Shown here one piece after another: positions 47,163 through 54,793 of a stretch of 64,000 bases of DNA; the stretch's first letter is position 1; every line of letters begins with the position of its first letter. Origin of the DNA: an uncultured Prevotellaceae bacterium (GTDB lineage Bacteria; Bacteroidota; Bacteroidia; Bacteroidales; Bacteroidaceae); the NCBI GenBank assembly GCA_947167515.1, contig CAMVIM010000007.1, forward strand, positions 1 through 64,000, in the 5' to 3' direction. Below the pieces are notes generated by a model. It ran no database searches. It was not told the DNA's origin and was given only the letters and a program-made list of their open reading frames with translations. A program made the position numbers and the translations under genes.

Positions 47163-48614
47163 TCACTCCTTCTTCTTGAACTTCTTCCCTATCACTGGCA
47201 AACTATGCAGCGGCAAATCCTTGTGAATAATCTGCATCACGAACAAGGCAATGAGCAGCGTGTTGAGGATGAAACGAAGCCATACGGGCCATGAGGTGGG
47301 CATGAAAAACATTGCCACAAAGAGGACTGCTGCAAATAGGACATAGGTAAAGATGCTCTTCAGGTCGTACTGGATGGGATTGATTCTTTGCCCCACAAAG
47401 TAGCTGAGCGTCATTGCTGTGGCATAACCCGCAAAACCGCCCCATGCACAGGCCATATAGCCATATTTCGGAATGAAGATGACATTGACGGCGACGAGCA
47501 CGGCACATCCCGTCAAGGAGAACCAAGCCCCCCAGATGGTCTTGTCAATGAGTTTATACCAGAAAGAAAGATTAAAGTAGATGCCCATCATGATTTCTGC
47601 GGTCATCACAATAGGTACAGTAATCAGTCCATCTCGGTAGTCCTCGCCAATGATGTGCTGGAGGAAGTCCATATAGCCCATCACACAGAGGAAGGCAAAG
47701 AGGGTGAAAATGATGAAGTATTTCATCGCCACCGCATAATATTCCTTGCTGTCCTTATCCTTCGCCTTCGAGAAAACGATAGGCTCATAAGCATAGCGAA
47801 AAGCCTGGGTAATCATCGCCATAATCATCGCCACCTTCACACAGGCACCATACTCGCCCAATTGTGCCTTGGCATCAGCCTCGCTGCACACCAAAGGGAA
47901 GATGATTTTATCCACGGTCTGATTGAGGACACCAGCAATGCTCAGTACCAGAATAGGCCATGAATAACTTAACATACGCTTCAGCAGGGAAAAATCGAAC
48001 TGCCACTTCACCTTGAAGAAGTCGGGAATGAAGAAGAAGGTGATGGTAGCCGTACACCAAAGATTGATGCAGAAGACATAATACACCTCGGTCTTACCCA
48101 AGACTACGAAATAAAGGACATTCAACGCAATGTTGAAGAAGATGAAGAGCAGCTTCAGGGAGGCAAATTTGATAGGACGCTTCTGGAATCGCAAATAACT
48201 AAAGGGCATCGCCTGAATGGAGTCAAGCGCCACAACGGTTGCCATCATCAGCAGATACTCATGATGGTCGGAGTAACCAAGGTAATCGCTGATAGGAGTG
48301 ATAAAACCAAATATCAAAGCCAAGAAAACGGCAGACAGCACACCCACCACCGTCAAGGCTGTTGAGAACACGGTATCGGGCTTCTCGTCTTCCTTGTTGG
48401 CAAAGCGGAAAAGTGTCGTCTCCATACCAAAGGTGAGAAGAGCCAATGCCAATGCGGTGTAAGCGTAGATGTTCACACTCACACCATAATCGCCCGACTC
48501 CTTCGGCATGTAGTTGGTGTAGAGCGGCACGAGCAGATAGTTGAGGAAACGCCCCACGATGCTGCTCAGACCATAGATGGCTGTGTCCTTTGCTAAACTT
48601 TTGAGATTGGCCAT
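47163..48614 (-). CDS. Polysaccharide flippase (MATE/MurJ-like, Wzx type)
   Basis: An inner-membrane protein of 483 residues with 12-14 helices, of the polysaccharide biosynthesis/oligosaccharide flippase family. It starts MANLKSLAKDTAIYGLSSI, the usual N-terminus, with LLVPLYTNYMP in helix 1-2. The frame is open further, to 48713, but that extension is the translated hairpin repeat, so ATG at 48614 is used. No glycan synthesis genes adjoin it, so the lipid-linked substrate cannot be told. The C-terminus is basic (GKKFKKKE). Confidence 0.9.
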   Translation of the reverse strand: MANLKSLAKDTAIYGLSSIVGRFLNYLLVPLYTNYMPKESGDYGVSVNIYAYTALALALLTFGMETTLFRFANKEDEKPDTVFSTALTVVGVLSAVFLALIFGFITPISDYLGYSDHHEYLLMMATVVALDSIQAMPFSYLRFQKRPIKFASLKLLFIFFNIALNVLYFVVLGKTEVYYVFCINLWCTATITFFFIPDFFKVKWQFDFSLLKRMLSYSWPILVLSIAGVLNQTVDKIIFPLVCSEADAKAQLGEYGACVKVAMIMAMITQAFRYAYEPIVFSKAKDKDSKEYYAVAMKYFIIFTLFAFLCVMGYMDFLQHIIGEDYRDGLITVPIVMTAEIMMGIYFNLSFWYKLIDKTIWGAWFSLTGCAVLVAVNVIFIPKYGYMACAWGGFAGYATAMTLSYFVGQRINPIQYDLKSIFTYVLFAAVLFVAMFFMPTSWPVWLRFILNTLLIALFVMQIIHKDLPLHSLPVIGKKFKKKE

Positions 48615-48645
48615 AGTCAAAATTCTTTCAGATTTTGAGGTAACA

Positions 48646-48714
48646 GTGAAAAATTTGCTACCGCACTTGTGCGCTAACAGAGAGACTATCTGTTGCGATA
48701 GCCCATTTTTCACT
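48646..48714. terminator. Hairpin after speA, same family as 44354-44427
   Basis: Arm 48646-48666 (AGTGAAAAATTTGCTACCGCA in two parts: AGTGAAAAATT, TGCTACCGCA) pairs with 48694-48714 with three mismatches. The left arm is the same sequence as in the hairpin at 44354. It follows the speA stop by 13 bp. Confidence 0.72.
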
Positions 48715-48727
48715 TTTCATTTTTCAC

Positions 48728-50623
48728 TTATTCCAAGTAAGTGTATCCGTACAGTCCGCTGCGGTAAGTGTCCAAGAACTCCTTGCCCTCTTCGAGCGTT
48801 ATCTTTCCTTCCTTGATGGCTTGCTTGGCCCAGATTTCAAGACTGCGCACTAGCTTTTTCGGCTCATACTGCACGAAACCCAGCACATCGGCCACAGTCT
48901 CTCCGTCGATGATGTTCTTGATGTGGTAGCCTTCCTTGTCAGTGGTGACATGGACGGCGTTGGTGTCGCCGAAAAGGTTGTGCATATCGCCAAGAATTTC
49001 CTGATAAGCTCCCACCAGGAAGACGCCGATGTAGTAGGAGCCTTTCTTCTTGTCGAGCGAATGAACGGGGATGAAGTGGCTGACACCCGACTCGGTGGCG
49101 AAGTTAGCAATCTTGCCGTCCGAGTCGCAGGTGATGTCTTGCAATGTGGCATTGCGGTCGGGACGTTCGTTAAGCCGCTGGATGGGCATGATGGGGAAGA
49201 TTTGGTCTATCGCCCATGCGTCGGGCAGCGAGTGGAAGAGGGAGAAGTTGCAGAAGTATTTATCGGCCAGAAGTTTGTCGAGCGAATGAAACTCTTCGGG
49301 CACATGCTTCATGGTGTGAACCAACGTGTTGATTTCACGCGCTACGGCCCAATACATACGTTCGATTTCAGCACGGGTACGAAGGTCGAGTAAGCCATGA
49401 GAGAAAAGGTCGAGGGCTTCTTCGCGGATTTGCTGGGCATCGTGCCAGTTCTCCAGCATGTTGCGCACATTGATGTTGCACCAGATGTCGTAAAGTTCCT
49501 TGGCCAAGGAATGGTCTTCTTCACCCACGACGAACTCGTCGGGCATGGCAGGAACCTCGGTGGTTTCGAGCACTTCGATGATGAGCACCGAGTGGTGGGC
49601 TGCCAAAGAACGGCCGCCTTCGGTGATGATGTTGGGGTGAGGGATTTCGTTGGCATTGGCTGCCTCGACGAAGGTATAGACACAGTTGTTCACATACTCT
49701 TGAATGGAGTAGTTGACGGAACTTTCGCTGTTGCTCGAACGGCTGCCGTCGTAGTCAACGCCCAGCCCACCACCGCAATCGACGAACTCTACGCCGTAAC
49801 CCATCTTGTGGAGCTGCACGTAGAACATGCTGGCTTCGCGCAGGGCGTTCTGAATGCGACGTATCTTGGTGATCTGTGAACCAATGTGGAAGTGGATGAG
49901 CTTGAGGCAGTCCTTCATGTCGTTCTCCTCAATATATTGAAGTGCTGTCAGCAGCTCGCCCGACGTGAGACCGAACTTGCTGGCATCGCCCCCACTCTCT
50001 TCCCACTTGCCTGAACCCGACGCGGCCAACTTGATGCGGATACCCATGTTGGGACGCACACCGAGTTTCTTGGCTGTGCGGGTGATGATTTCCAGCTCAT
50101 TGAACTTCTCCACCACAATGAAAATGCGCTTACCCATCTTCTGGGCAAGCAGTGCCAACTCGATGTAGTCTCGGTCTTTATAGCCGTTACAGATGATGAG
50201 CGAGTCGCTGTTCGTGTTGACCGCCAACACGGCATGGAGTTCAGGTTTAGAACCCGCTTCGAGACCCAGGTTGAACTTCTTGCCATGCTTGATGACCTCT
50301 TCCACCACAGGACTAATCTGGTTCACCTTGATGGGGTAGATGATGAAGTTTTCCCCATTGTAACCATACTCCTTGGCCGCCCTGTCAAAGCAGGTAGCAG
50401 TTTTCTCGATGCGGTTGTCGATAATATCGGGGAAACGTACCAACACTGGGGCTGACACATCGCGCAGGGCAAGGTCGTCCATGACTTCTTTCAGATCAAC
50501 CTCCACCCCATCCTTGCGGGGTGTCACTGCCACATTTCCTTTCTCGTTAATGTGGAAATAGTTTACACCCCAACCATTGATGCCATACAGCTCGTTGGAG
50601 TCTTCAATGCGCCATTTTCTCAT
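48728..50623 (-). CDS. speA: Biosynthetic arginine decarboxylase
   Basis: SpeA converts arginine to agmatine with PLP, the first step of spermidine synthesis by the agmatine route. The 631-residue length and start MRKWRIEDSNELYGINGWG are typical of the family. The PLP lysine lies in IIYPIKVNQ (about residue 92), with GLEAGSKPEL following and the phosphate-binding CGGGLGVDYDGS near 275. The open frame extends to 50896 but only through aroK. ATG at 50623 overlaps the aroK stop as ATGA, so translation is coupled. Confidence 0.96.
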   Translation of the reverse strand: MRKWRIEDSNELYGINGWGVNYFHINEKGNVAVTPRKDGVEVDLKEVMDDLALRDVSAPVLVRFPDIIDNRIEKTATCFDRAAKEYGYNGENFIIYPIKVNQISPVVEEVIKHGKKFNLGLEAGSKPELHAVLAVNTNSDSLIICNGYKDRDYIELALLAQKMGKRIFIVVEKFNELEIITRTAKKLGVRPNMGIRIKLAASGSGKWEESGGDASKFGLTSGELLTALQYIEENDMKDCLKLIHFHIGSQITKIRRIQNALREASMFYVQLHKMGYGVEFVDCGGGLGVDYDGSRSSNSESSVNYSIQEYVNNCVYTFVEAANANEIPHPNIITEGGRSLAAHHSVLIIEVLETTEVPAMPDEFVVGEEDHSLAKELYDIWCNINVRNMLENWHDAQQIREEALDLFSHGLLDLRTRAEIERMYWAVAREINTLVHTMKHVPEEFHSLDKLLADKYFCNFSLFHSLPDAWAIDQIFPIMPIQRLNERPDRNATLQDITCDSDGKIANFATESGVSHFIPVHSLDKKKGSYYIGVFLVGAYQEILGDMHNLFGDTNAVHVTTDKEGYHIKNIIDGETVADVLGFVQYEPKKLVRSLEIWAKQAIKEGKITLEEGKEFLDTYRSGLYGYTYLE

Positions 50624-51141
50624 AATAAACCGATGATTTGTTCGACGTAGTTCTTGATTTCTTCCTTGGTGTGAATCACCTCTATCTGGAGGGTATGCTT
50701 GGCTTGCTGATAGAAAGGCAACCGCTTCTGAAGCGACTCTTCTATGTAGGACATAAGCTCTTCCTCTGTCTTGCCCTGAATGAGCGGACGCACCGTCTTG
50801 CCCATCTTCAGATGCTCTTTCAGCACGGCAGGGGGGGCATCGAGGAAGAAGGTCTCGCCGCTGGAGTTCATGTAGCTCATGTTGTCGAAGAAGCACGGAG
50901 TGCCACCACCACAGGAGATGATGACATCCTCGAACTCGCCCACTTCGTGCAGCATCTTCTGTTCAATCTGGCGGAAGCCTTCCTCTCCTTTCTCGGCAAA
51001 AATGTCGGGAATCTTCTGATGGAATCGGTCTTCTATGTAGTTGTCAAGGTCATAGAAGTCCATGCCCATCTCTCGTGCCAAGACCTTTCCGAGGGTGGTC
51101 TTGCCCGCCCCCATATAGCCTATCAAGAAAACTCTCGTCAT
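50620..51141 (-). CDS. aroK: Shikimate kinase
   Basis: AroK phosphorylates shikimate with ATP in chorismate synthesis. The 173-residue protein has the P-loop GYMGAGKTTLGKVLA (8-22), the shikimate-binding aspartate in YDLDNYIE, the RQIEQKML helix, SCGGGTPCF (about 75-83) and the lid region KTVRPLI. It overlaps topA by 4 bp upstream and speA by 4 bp downstream, forming a tight topA-aroK-speA operon. Confidence 0.96.
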   Translation of the reverse strand: MTRVFLIGYMGAGKTTLGKVLAREMGMDFYDLDNYIEDRFHQKIPDIFAEKGEEGFRQIEQKMLHEVGEFEDVIISCGGGTPCFFDNMSYMNSSGETFFLDAPPAVLKEHLKMGKTVRPLIQGKTEEELMSYIEESLQKRLPFYQQAKHTLQIEVIHTKEEIKNYVEQIIGLL

Positions 51142-53510
51142 GCCTTTGCCGCTTTTCTGCCACGCTTCGGAGCGGACTTCGCCTCAGCCTGTCCATCGCT
51201 GGCCTTGTCGATGATGGCCTTGCACTCTTCGTAGGTAAGGCTGGCAGGCTCTTTCACACTCTTGGGCAACTTGTAGTTAACACCTTTATATTTAAGGTAG
51301 GGGCCGAAACGACCGTTCATCACTTCGAGTTCGGCATCTTCAGCAAAGACTTTCAGATGTGCCGAAGCCTCTTCCTTGCGGTGCTGCTCGATGAGCTGGA
51401 TGCCATCCTCCAGAGTCAATGCCATCGGGTCGGCATCCTTGGGCAAAGAGACATACTTCTTGCAATGCAGCACGTATGGGCCAAAACGACCCGTTCCAAT
51501 CACGACGGGCGAACCTTCGTAGTCGCCCAAGGTACGAGGCAACTTGAAGAGTTCAAGTGCTTCTTCCAACGTGATGGTGCTGATGCTCTGTCCTTTGTTG
51601 AGCTGGGCAAAACGAGGTTTCTCCGTTTCATTGGCAACACCTATCTGCACCATCGGACCAAAACGACCAATCTTCACGCTGACAGGCTTTCCTGTGCCAG
51701 GCTCCTTGCCCAACACACGCTCACCCACCTTGCGCTCCTTCTTCTCTTGCAGAGTGGCATCCACCTGCGGCTCCAACTTGGCGTAAAAGTCACGCATCAT
51801 CTCATGCCAGTTCTCGCGCCCGTCGGCTATCTCGTCGAATTCCTTCTCTACGTTAGCCGTGAAGTTATAATCGACAATATCCGGGAAAGAATGAATGAGG
51901 AAGTCATTGACCACAATGCCTATATCCGTCGGAATGAGCTTACCCTTCTCGCTACCGACAATCTCTTTCTTCGATGATTTCTTCAGCTTGCCGTTCATCA
52001 TTTTCAGCACATCATACATACGCTCCTCGCCCTTCTTATCACCCTTCTCCACATACTCGCGTTGCTGAATGGTCGAGATGGTCGGTGCATAGGTGGAAGG
52101 ACGGCCAATGCCCAATTCCTCCAACTTCTTCACCAGACTGGCCTCGGTATAGCGCAGCGGACGCTGGGTGAAACGCTGAGTGGCCACCATCTCCTTCATC
52201 TGCAAGACCTCGCCTTTCTTCACGGGTGGCAAGAGTGCTTCACCCTCTTCCTGCTGGTGGTCATCGTCGTATGACTCACGGTACACACGGAGGAAACCGT
52301 CGAACGTGATGACTTCACCCGTGGCCACGAATGCAACCTCCATCATCGGGTCGTTCTTTGCCGCCTGTTTTCCTTGATCCGTTGTCTTAATCGTGATGGT
52401 TGTCTTCTCAGCCTCGGCATCAGCCATCTGACAAGCTACCGTACGCTTCCAGATGAGGTCGTAGAGACGTTTCTCTTGTGAGTTACCCGTGATGGTGTGC
52501 TCAGAGATGTAGGTGGGGCGGATGGCTTCGTGTGCCTCTTGCGCTCCCTTCGAACTGGTGTGGAACTGACGAGGCTTGGAATACTGCTCACCATGCAACT
52601 TCACGATTTCCTCCTTCGTCGTGTTGATGCAGAGAGAAGAGAGGTTGACCGAGTCGGTTCGCATATAAGTGATATGTCCCGACTCATACAGATGCTGAGC
52701 CACCATCATCGTCTGGGAGACAGTGAAACCCAGCTTACGTGCAGCCTCCTGCTGAAGGGTGGAAGTGGTGAAAGGAGGAGCAGGGCTCTTCTTCACAGGC
52801 TTCTTCTCTATGTCGGAAATCTCAAACTGCTGGTCCTTGCAGGAAAGCAGAAACTGCTCGGCCTCGGCTTCGGTCTTGAAGCCATGAGCCAACGATGCTT
52901 TGATTTCCTGACCGTCCACCATAAAGAGAGCACTCACCCTGTAGCTCGACTCACTCTTGAAGTCCTCTATTTCCTTCTCGCGCTCCACAATCAGTCTCAC
53001 GGCCACACTCTGCACACGTCCTGCCGAAAGGCTTGGCTTCAGTTTCTTCCACAGCACGGGAGAAATCTTGAAACCGACGATTCTATCGAGCACTCGGCGA
53101 GCCTGCTGTGCATTCACCAGTCCCATGTCAATGGTGCGGGGAGTTTCGATTGCCTTCAGAATGGCACTCTTGGTGATTTCATGGAAAACAATTCTTTTAG
53201 CCGCCTTGGGATCCAGCCCCAACACCTGACTCAAGTGCCAGCTGATAGCCTCTCCCTCGCGGTCTTCATCGGAAGCCAGCCAGACGGTCTCAGCCTTCTT
53301 GGCTTCCTTACGAAGGTCTCTCACCACATTTTCTTTATCAGAAGGTATCTCATATTCTGGCGAGAAATCATCCAGATTCACGCTCATTTCCTTCTTCTTC
53401 AAGTCGCGGATGTGTCCATACGACGACATCACCTTGTAGTCTTTTCCGAGGAATTTCTCCAACGTTTTCGCTTTGGCTGGAGACTCGACAATTACTAAAT
53501 TCTTTTGCAT
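51138..53510 (-). CDS. topA: DNA topoisomerase I (type IA)
   Basis: TopA relaxes negative supercoils. The Toprim domain opens the protein (LVIVESPAKAKTLEKFLG, SYGHIRDL, ASDEDREGEAISWHL). The catalytic tyrosine is in ITYMRTDSVNLS (about residue 290). The C-terminus carries three GRFGPY/KIGRFGPM-type repeats instead of Cys4 zinc fingers, then the basic tail KRGRKAAKA, as in other Bacteroidetes. MQKNLVIV at 53510 is the common family start; MQNKQQD at 53531 is also possible. A -7 box lies at 53551. Confidence 0.96.
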   Translation of the reverse strand: MQKNLVIVESPAKAKTLEKFLGKDYKVMSSYGHIRDLKKKEMSVNLDDFSPEYEIPSDKENVVRDLRKEAKKAETVWLASDEDREGEAISWHLSQVLGLDPKAAKRIVFHEITKSAILKAIETPRTIDMGLVNAQQARRVLDRIVGFKISPVLWKKLKPSLSAGRVQSVAVRLIVEREKEIEDFKSESSYRVSALFMVDGQEIKASLAHGFKTEAEAEQFLLSCKDQQFEISDIEKKPVKKSPAPPFTTSTLQQEAARKLGFTVSQTMMVAQHLYESGHITYMRTDSVNLSSLCINTTKEEIVKLHGEQYSKPRQFHTSSKGAQEAHEAIRPTYISEHTITGNSQEKRLYDLIWKRTVACQMADAEAEKTTITIKTTDQGKQAAKNDPMMEVAFVATGEVITFDGFLRVYRESYDDDHQQEEGEALLPPVKKGEVLQMKEMVATQRFTQRPLRYTEASLVKKLEELGIGRPSTYAPTISTIQQREYVEKGDKKGEERMYDVLKMMNGKLKKSSKKEIVGSEKGKLIPTDIGIVVNDFLIHSFPDIVDYNFTANVEKEFDEIADGRENWHEMMRDFYAKLEPQVDATLQEKKERKVGERVLGKEPGTGKPVSVKIGRFGPMVQIGVANETEKPRFAQLNKGQSISTITLEEALELFKLPRTLGDYEGSPVVIGTGRFGPYVLHCKKYVSLPKDADPMALTLEDGIQLIEQHRKEEASAHLKVFAEDAELEVMNGRFGPYLKYKGVNYKLPKSVKEPASLTYEECKAIIDKASDGQAEAKSAPKRGRKAAKA

Positions 53511-53550
53511 ATCTTGTTGTTTATTCTGCACATTTTCAGAAAATCGGGTG

Positions 53551-53558
53551 CAAAGGTA
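53551..53558 (-). promoter_or_regulatory. -7 promoter box for topA-aroK-speA
   Basis: The minus strand reads TACCTTTG (TAnnTTTG). No TTTG lies 19 bp upstream; that region is AT-rich. The leader would be roughly 35 bases to ATG 53510. Confidence 0.6.
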
Positions 53559-53638
53559 AGCAAAAAAATCTTTTATTCTTTATATATAATGTGTGAATTT
53601 TTTCTAAAAATATCTTCTATCCTATAGGATAGTATTTT

Positions 53639-54679
53639 TCAGTCGAAAAGACTACGCATACCTGTTTTATCATTAGGGTTAGCCCAAGGGTTGCGACCCA
53701 AATGCTTATAGGCCAATTCCGTCACTTCACGTCCACGAGGGGTACGCTTGATGAAACCTTCCTTGATGAGGAACGGTTCATAGACTTCCTCCACGGTGCC
53801 AGTGTCTTCGCCGATAGCGGTGGCAATAGTGCCCAATCCAACGGGGCCTCCCTTGAACTTATCGATGATGGTGGTAAGTATCTTATTGTCGATTTCATCG
53901 AGGCCAAAGCGGTCGATGTTGAGGGCTTCAAGCGCCATGTGGGCAATGGGGAGATCGATGGTTCCGTTGCCTTTCACCTGGGCAAAGTCGCGCACTCGGC
54001 GCAGGAGCGCATTGGCAATACGAGGGGTGCCACGACTGCGACCTGCTATCTCACCCGCTGCATCGAAGTCGCAGGGAATGCCCAGCAGATGAGCCGAACG
54101 AAGAATAATCTTAGTCAGCACATCGGCATCGTAATATTCGAGGTGCAGGTTGATGCCAAAGCGAGCACGGAGCGGTGCGGTGAGCAAACCGCTGCGTGTG
54201 GTGGCACCGACCAGCGTGAAGGGGCTGAGGTCTATCTGGATGGAACGTGCCGAAGGGCCTTTGTCTATCATGATGTCGATGCGGTAGTCCTCCATCGCCG
54301 AGTAGAGATACTCCTCCACCACCGGTGAAAGACGGTGGATTTCATCGATGAAAAGGACATCATTCTCCTCCAACGAAGTGAGAATGCCCGCCAAATCGCC
54401 AGGCTTGTCAAGCACGGGACCTGATGTGACCTTGAAACCCACGCCCAATTCGTTGGCGATGATGTTGCTCAGAGTGGTCTTGCCGAGTCCTGGAGGACCA
54501 TGCAGCAGCGTGTGATCGAGTGGTTCGCCACGAAAACGGGCAGCCTCAACAAACACGCTGAGATTCTCTACCACCTTAGTTTGTCCGCTGAAATCGTCAA
54601 AACGGAGGGGACGAAGGGCATTCTCAAAGTCCTTGTCCTTCGTGTTCCGTTGTTCTCTTATGTCAAAATCTTCTTGCAT
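53639..54679 (-). CDS. ruvB: Holliday junction branch migration helicase RuvB
   Basis: RuvB is the AAA+ motor that drives branch migration with RuvA. Walker A is GPPGLGKTT (about 61-69), Walker B is LFIDEIHRL (about 110), and the sensor and Arg-finger region is [20 protein letters not shown] winged-helix C-terminal domain follows ([19 protein letters not shown]). [10 protein letters not shown] at 54679 matches related starts; 54697 is the longest option. It is 114 bp downstream of the large envelope protein gene, with a decamer repeat between them. Confidence 0.97.
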   Translation of the reverse strand: MQEDFDIREQRNTKDKDFENALRPLRFDDFSGQTKVVENLSVFVEAARFRGEPLDHTLLHGPPGLGKTTLSNIIANELGVGFKVTSGPVLDKPGDLAGILTSLEENDVLFIDEIHRLSPVVEEYLYSAMEDYRIDIMIDKGPSARSIQIDLSPFTLVGATTRSGLLTAPLRARFGINLHLEYYDADVLTKIILRSAHLLGIPCDFDAAGEIAGRSRGTPRIANALLRRVRDFAQVKGNGTIDLPIAHMALEALNIDRFGLDEIDNKILTTIIDKFKGGPVGLGTIATAIGEDTGTVEEVYEPFLIKEGFIKRTPRGREVTELAYKHLGRNPWANPNDKTGMRSLFD

Positions 54680-54703
54680 ATCTTTTAGTTTTTCCACTTC
54701 TTA

Positions 54704-54753
54704 CCTAGGGCAACCTAGGGTTTTCTAGGCTTTCCTAGGGTTTCCTATTCCTC
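54704..54753. repeat. Five 10-bp repeats (CCTAGGGTTT) upstream of ruvB
   Basis: Units begin at 54704, 54714, 54724, 54734 and 54744: CCTAGGGCAA, CCTAGGGTTT, TCTAGGCTTT, CCTAGGGTTT, CCTATTCCTC. The 10-bp period is close to one helical turn. They end about 25 bp before the ruvB start codon (on the upstream side). Confidence 0.8.
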
Positions 54754-54793
54754 TAGTTTATCTATAAAAAAATGGGGTTCCCACCCATCTGCT

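Noticed and set aside
48615-48713. N-terminal extension of the flippase
   Set aside because: It is a translation of the hairpin repeat; MANLKSLAKD is the family start.
50624-50896. N-terminal extension of SpeA
   Set aside because: Overlaps aroK in another frame; ATG 50623 gives the normal length and an ATGA junction.
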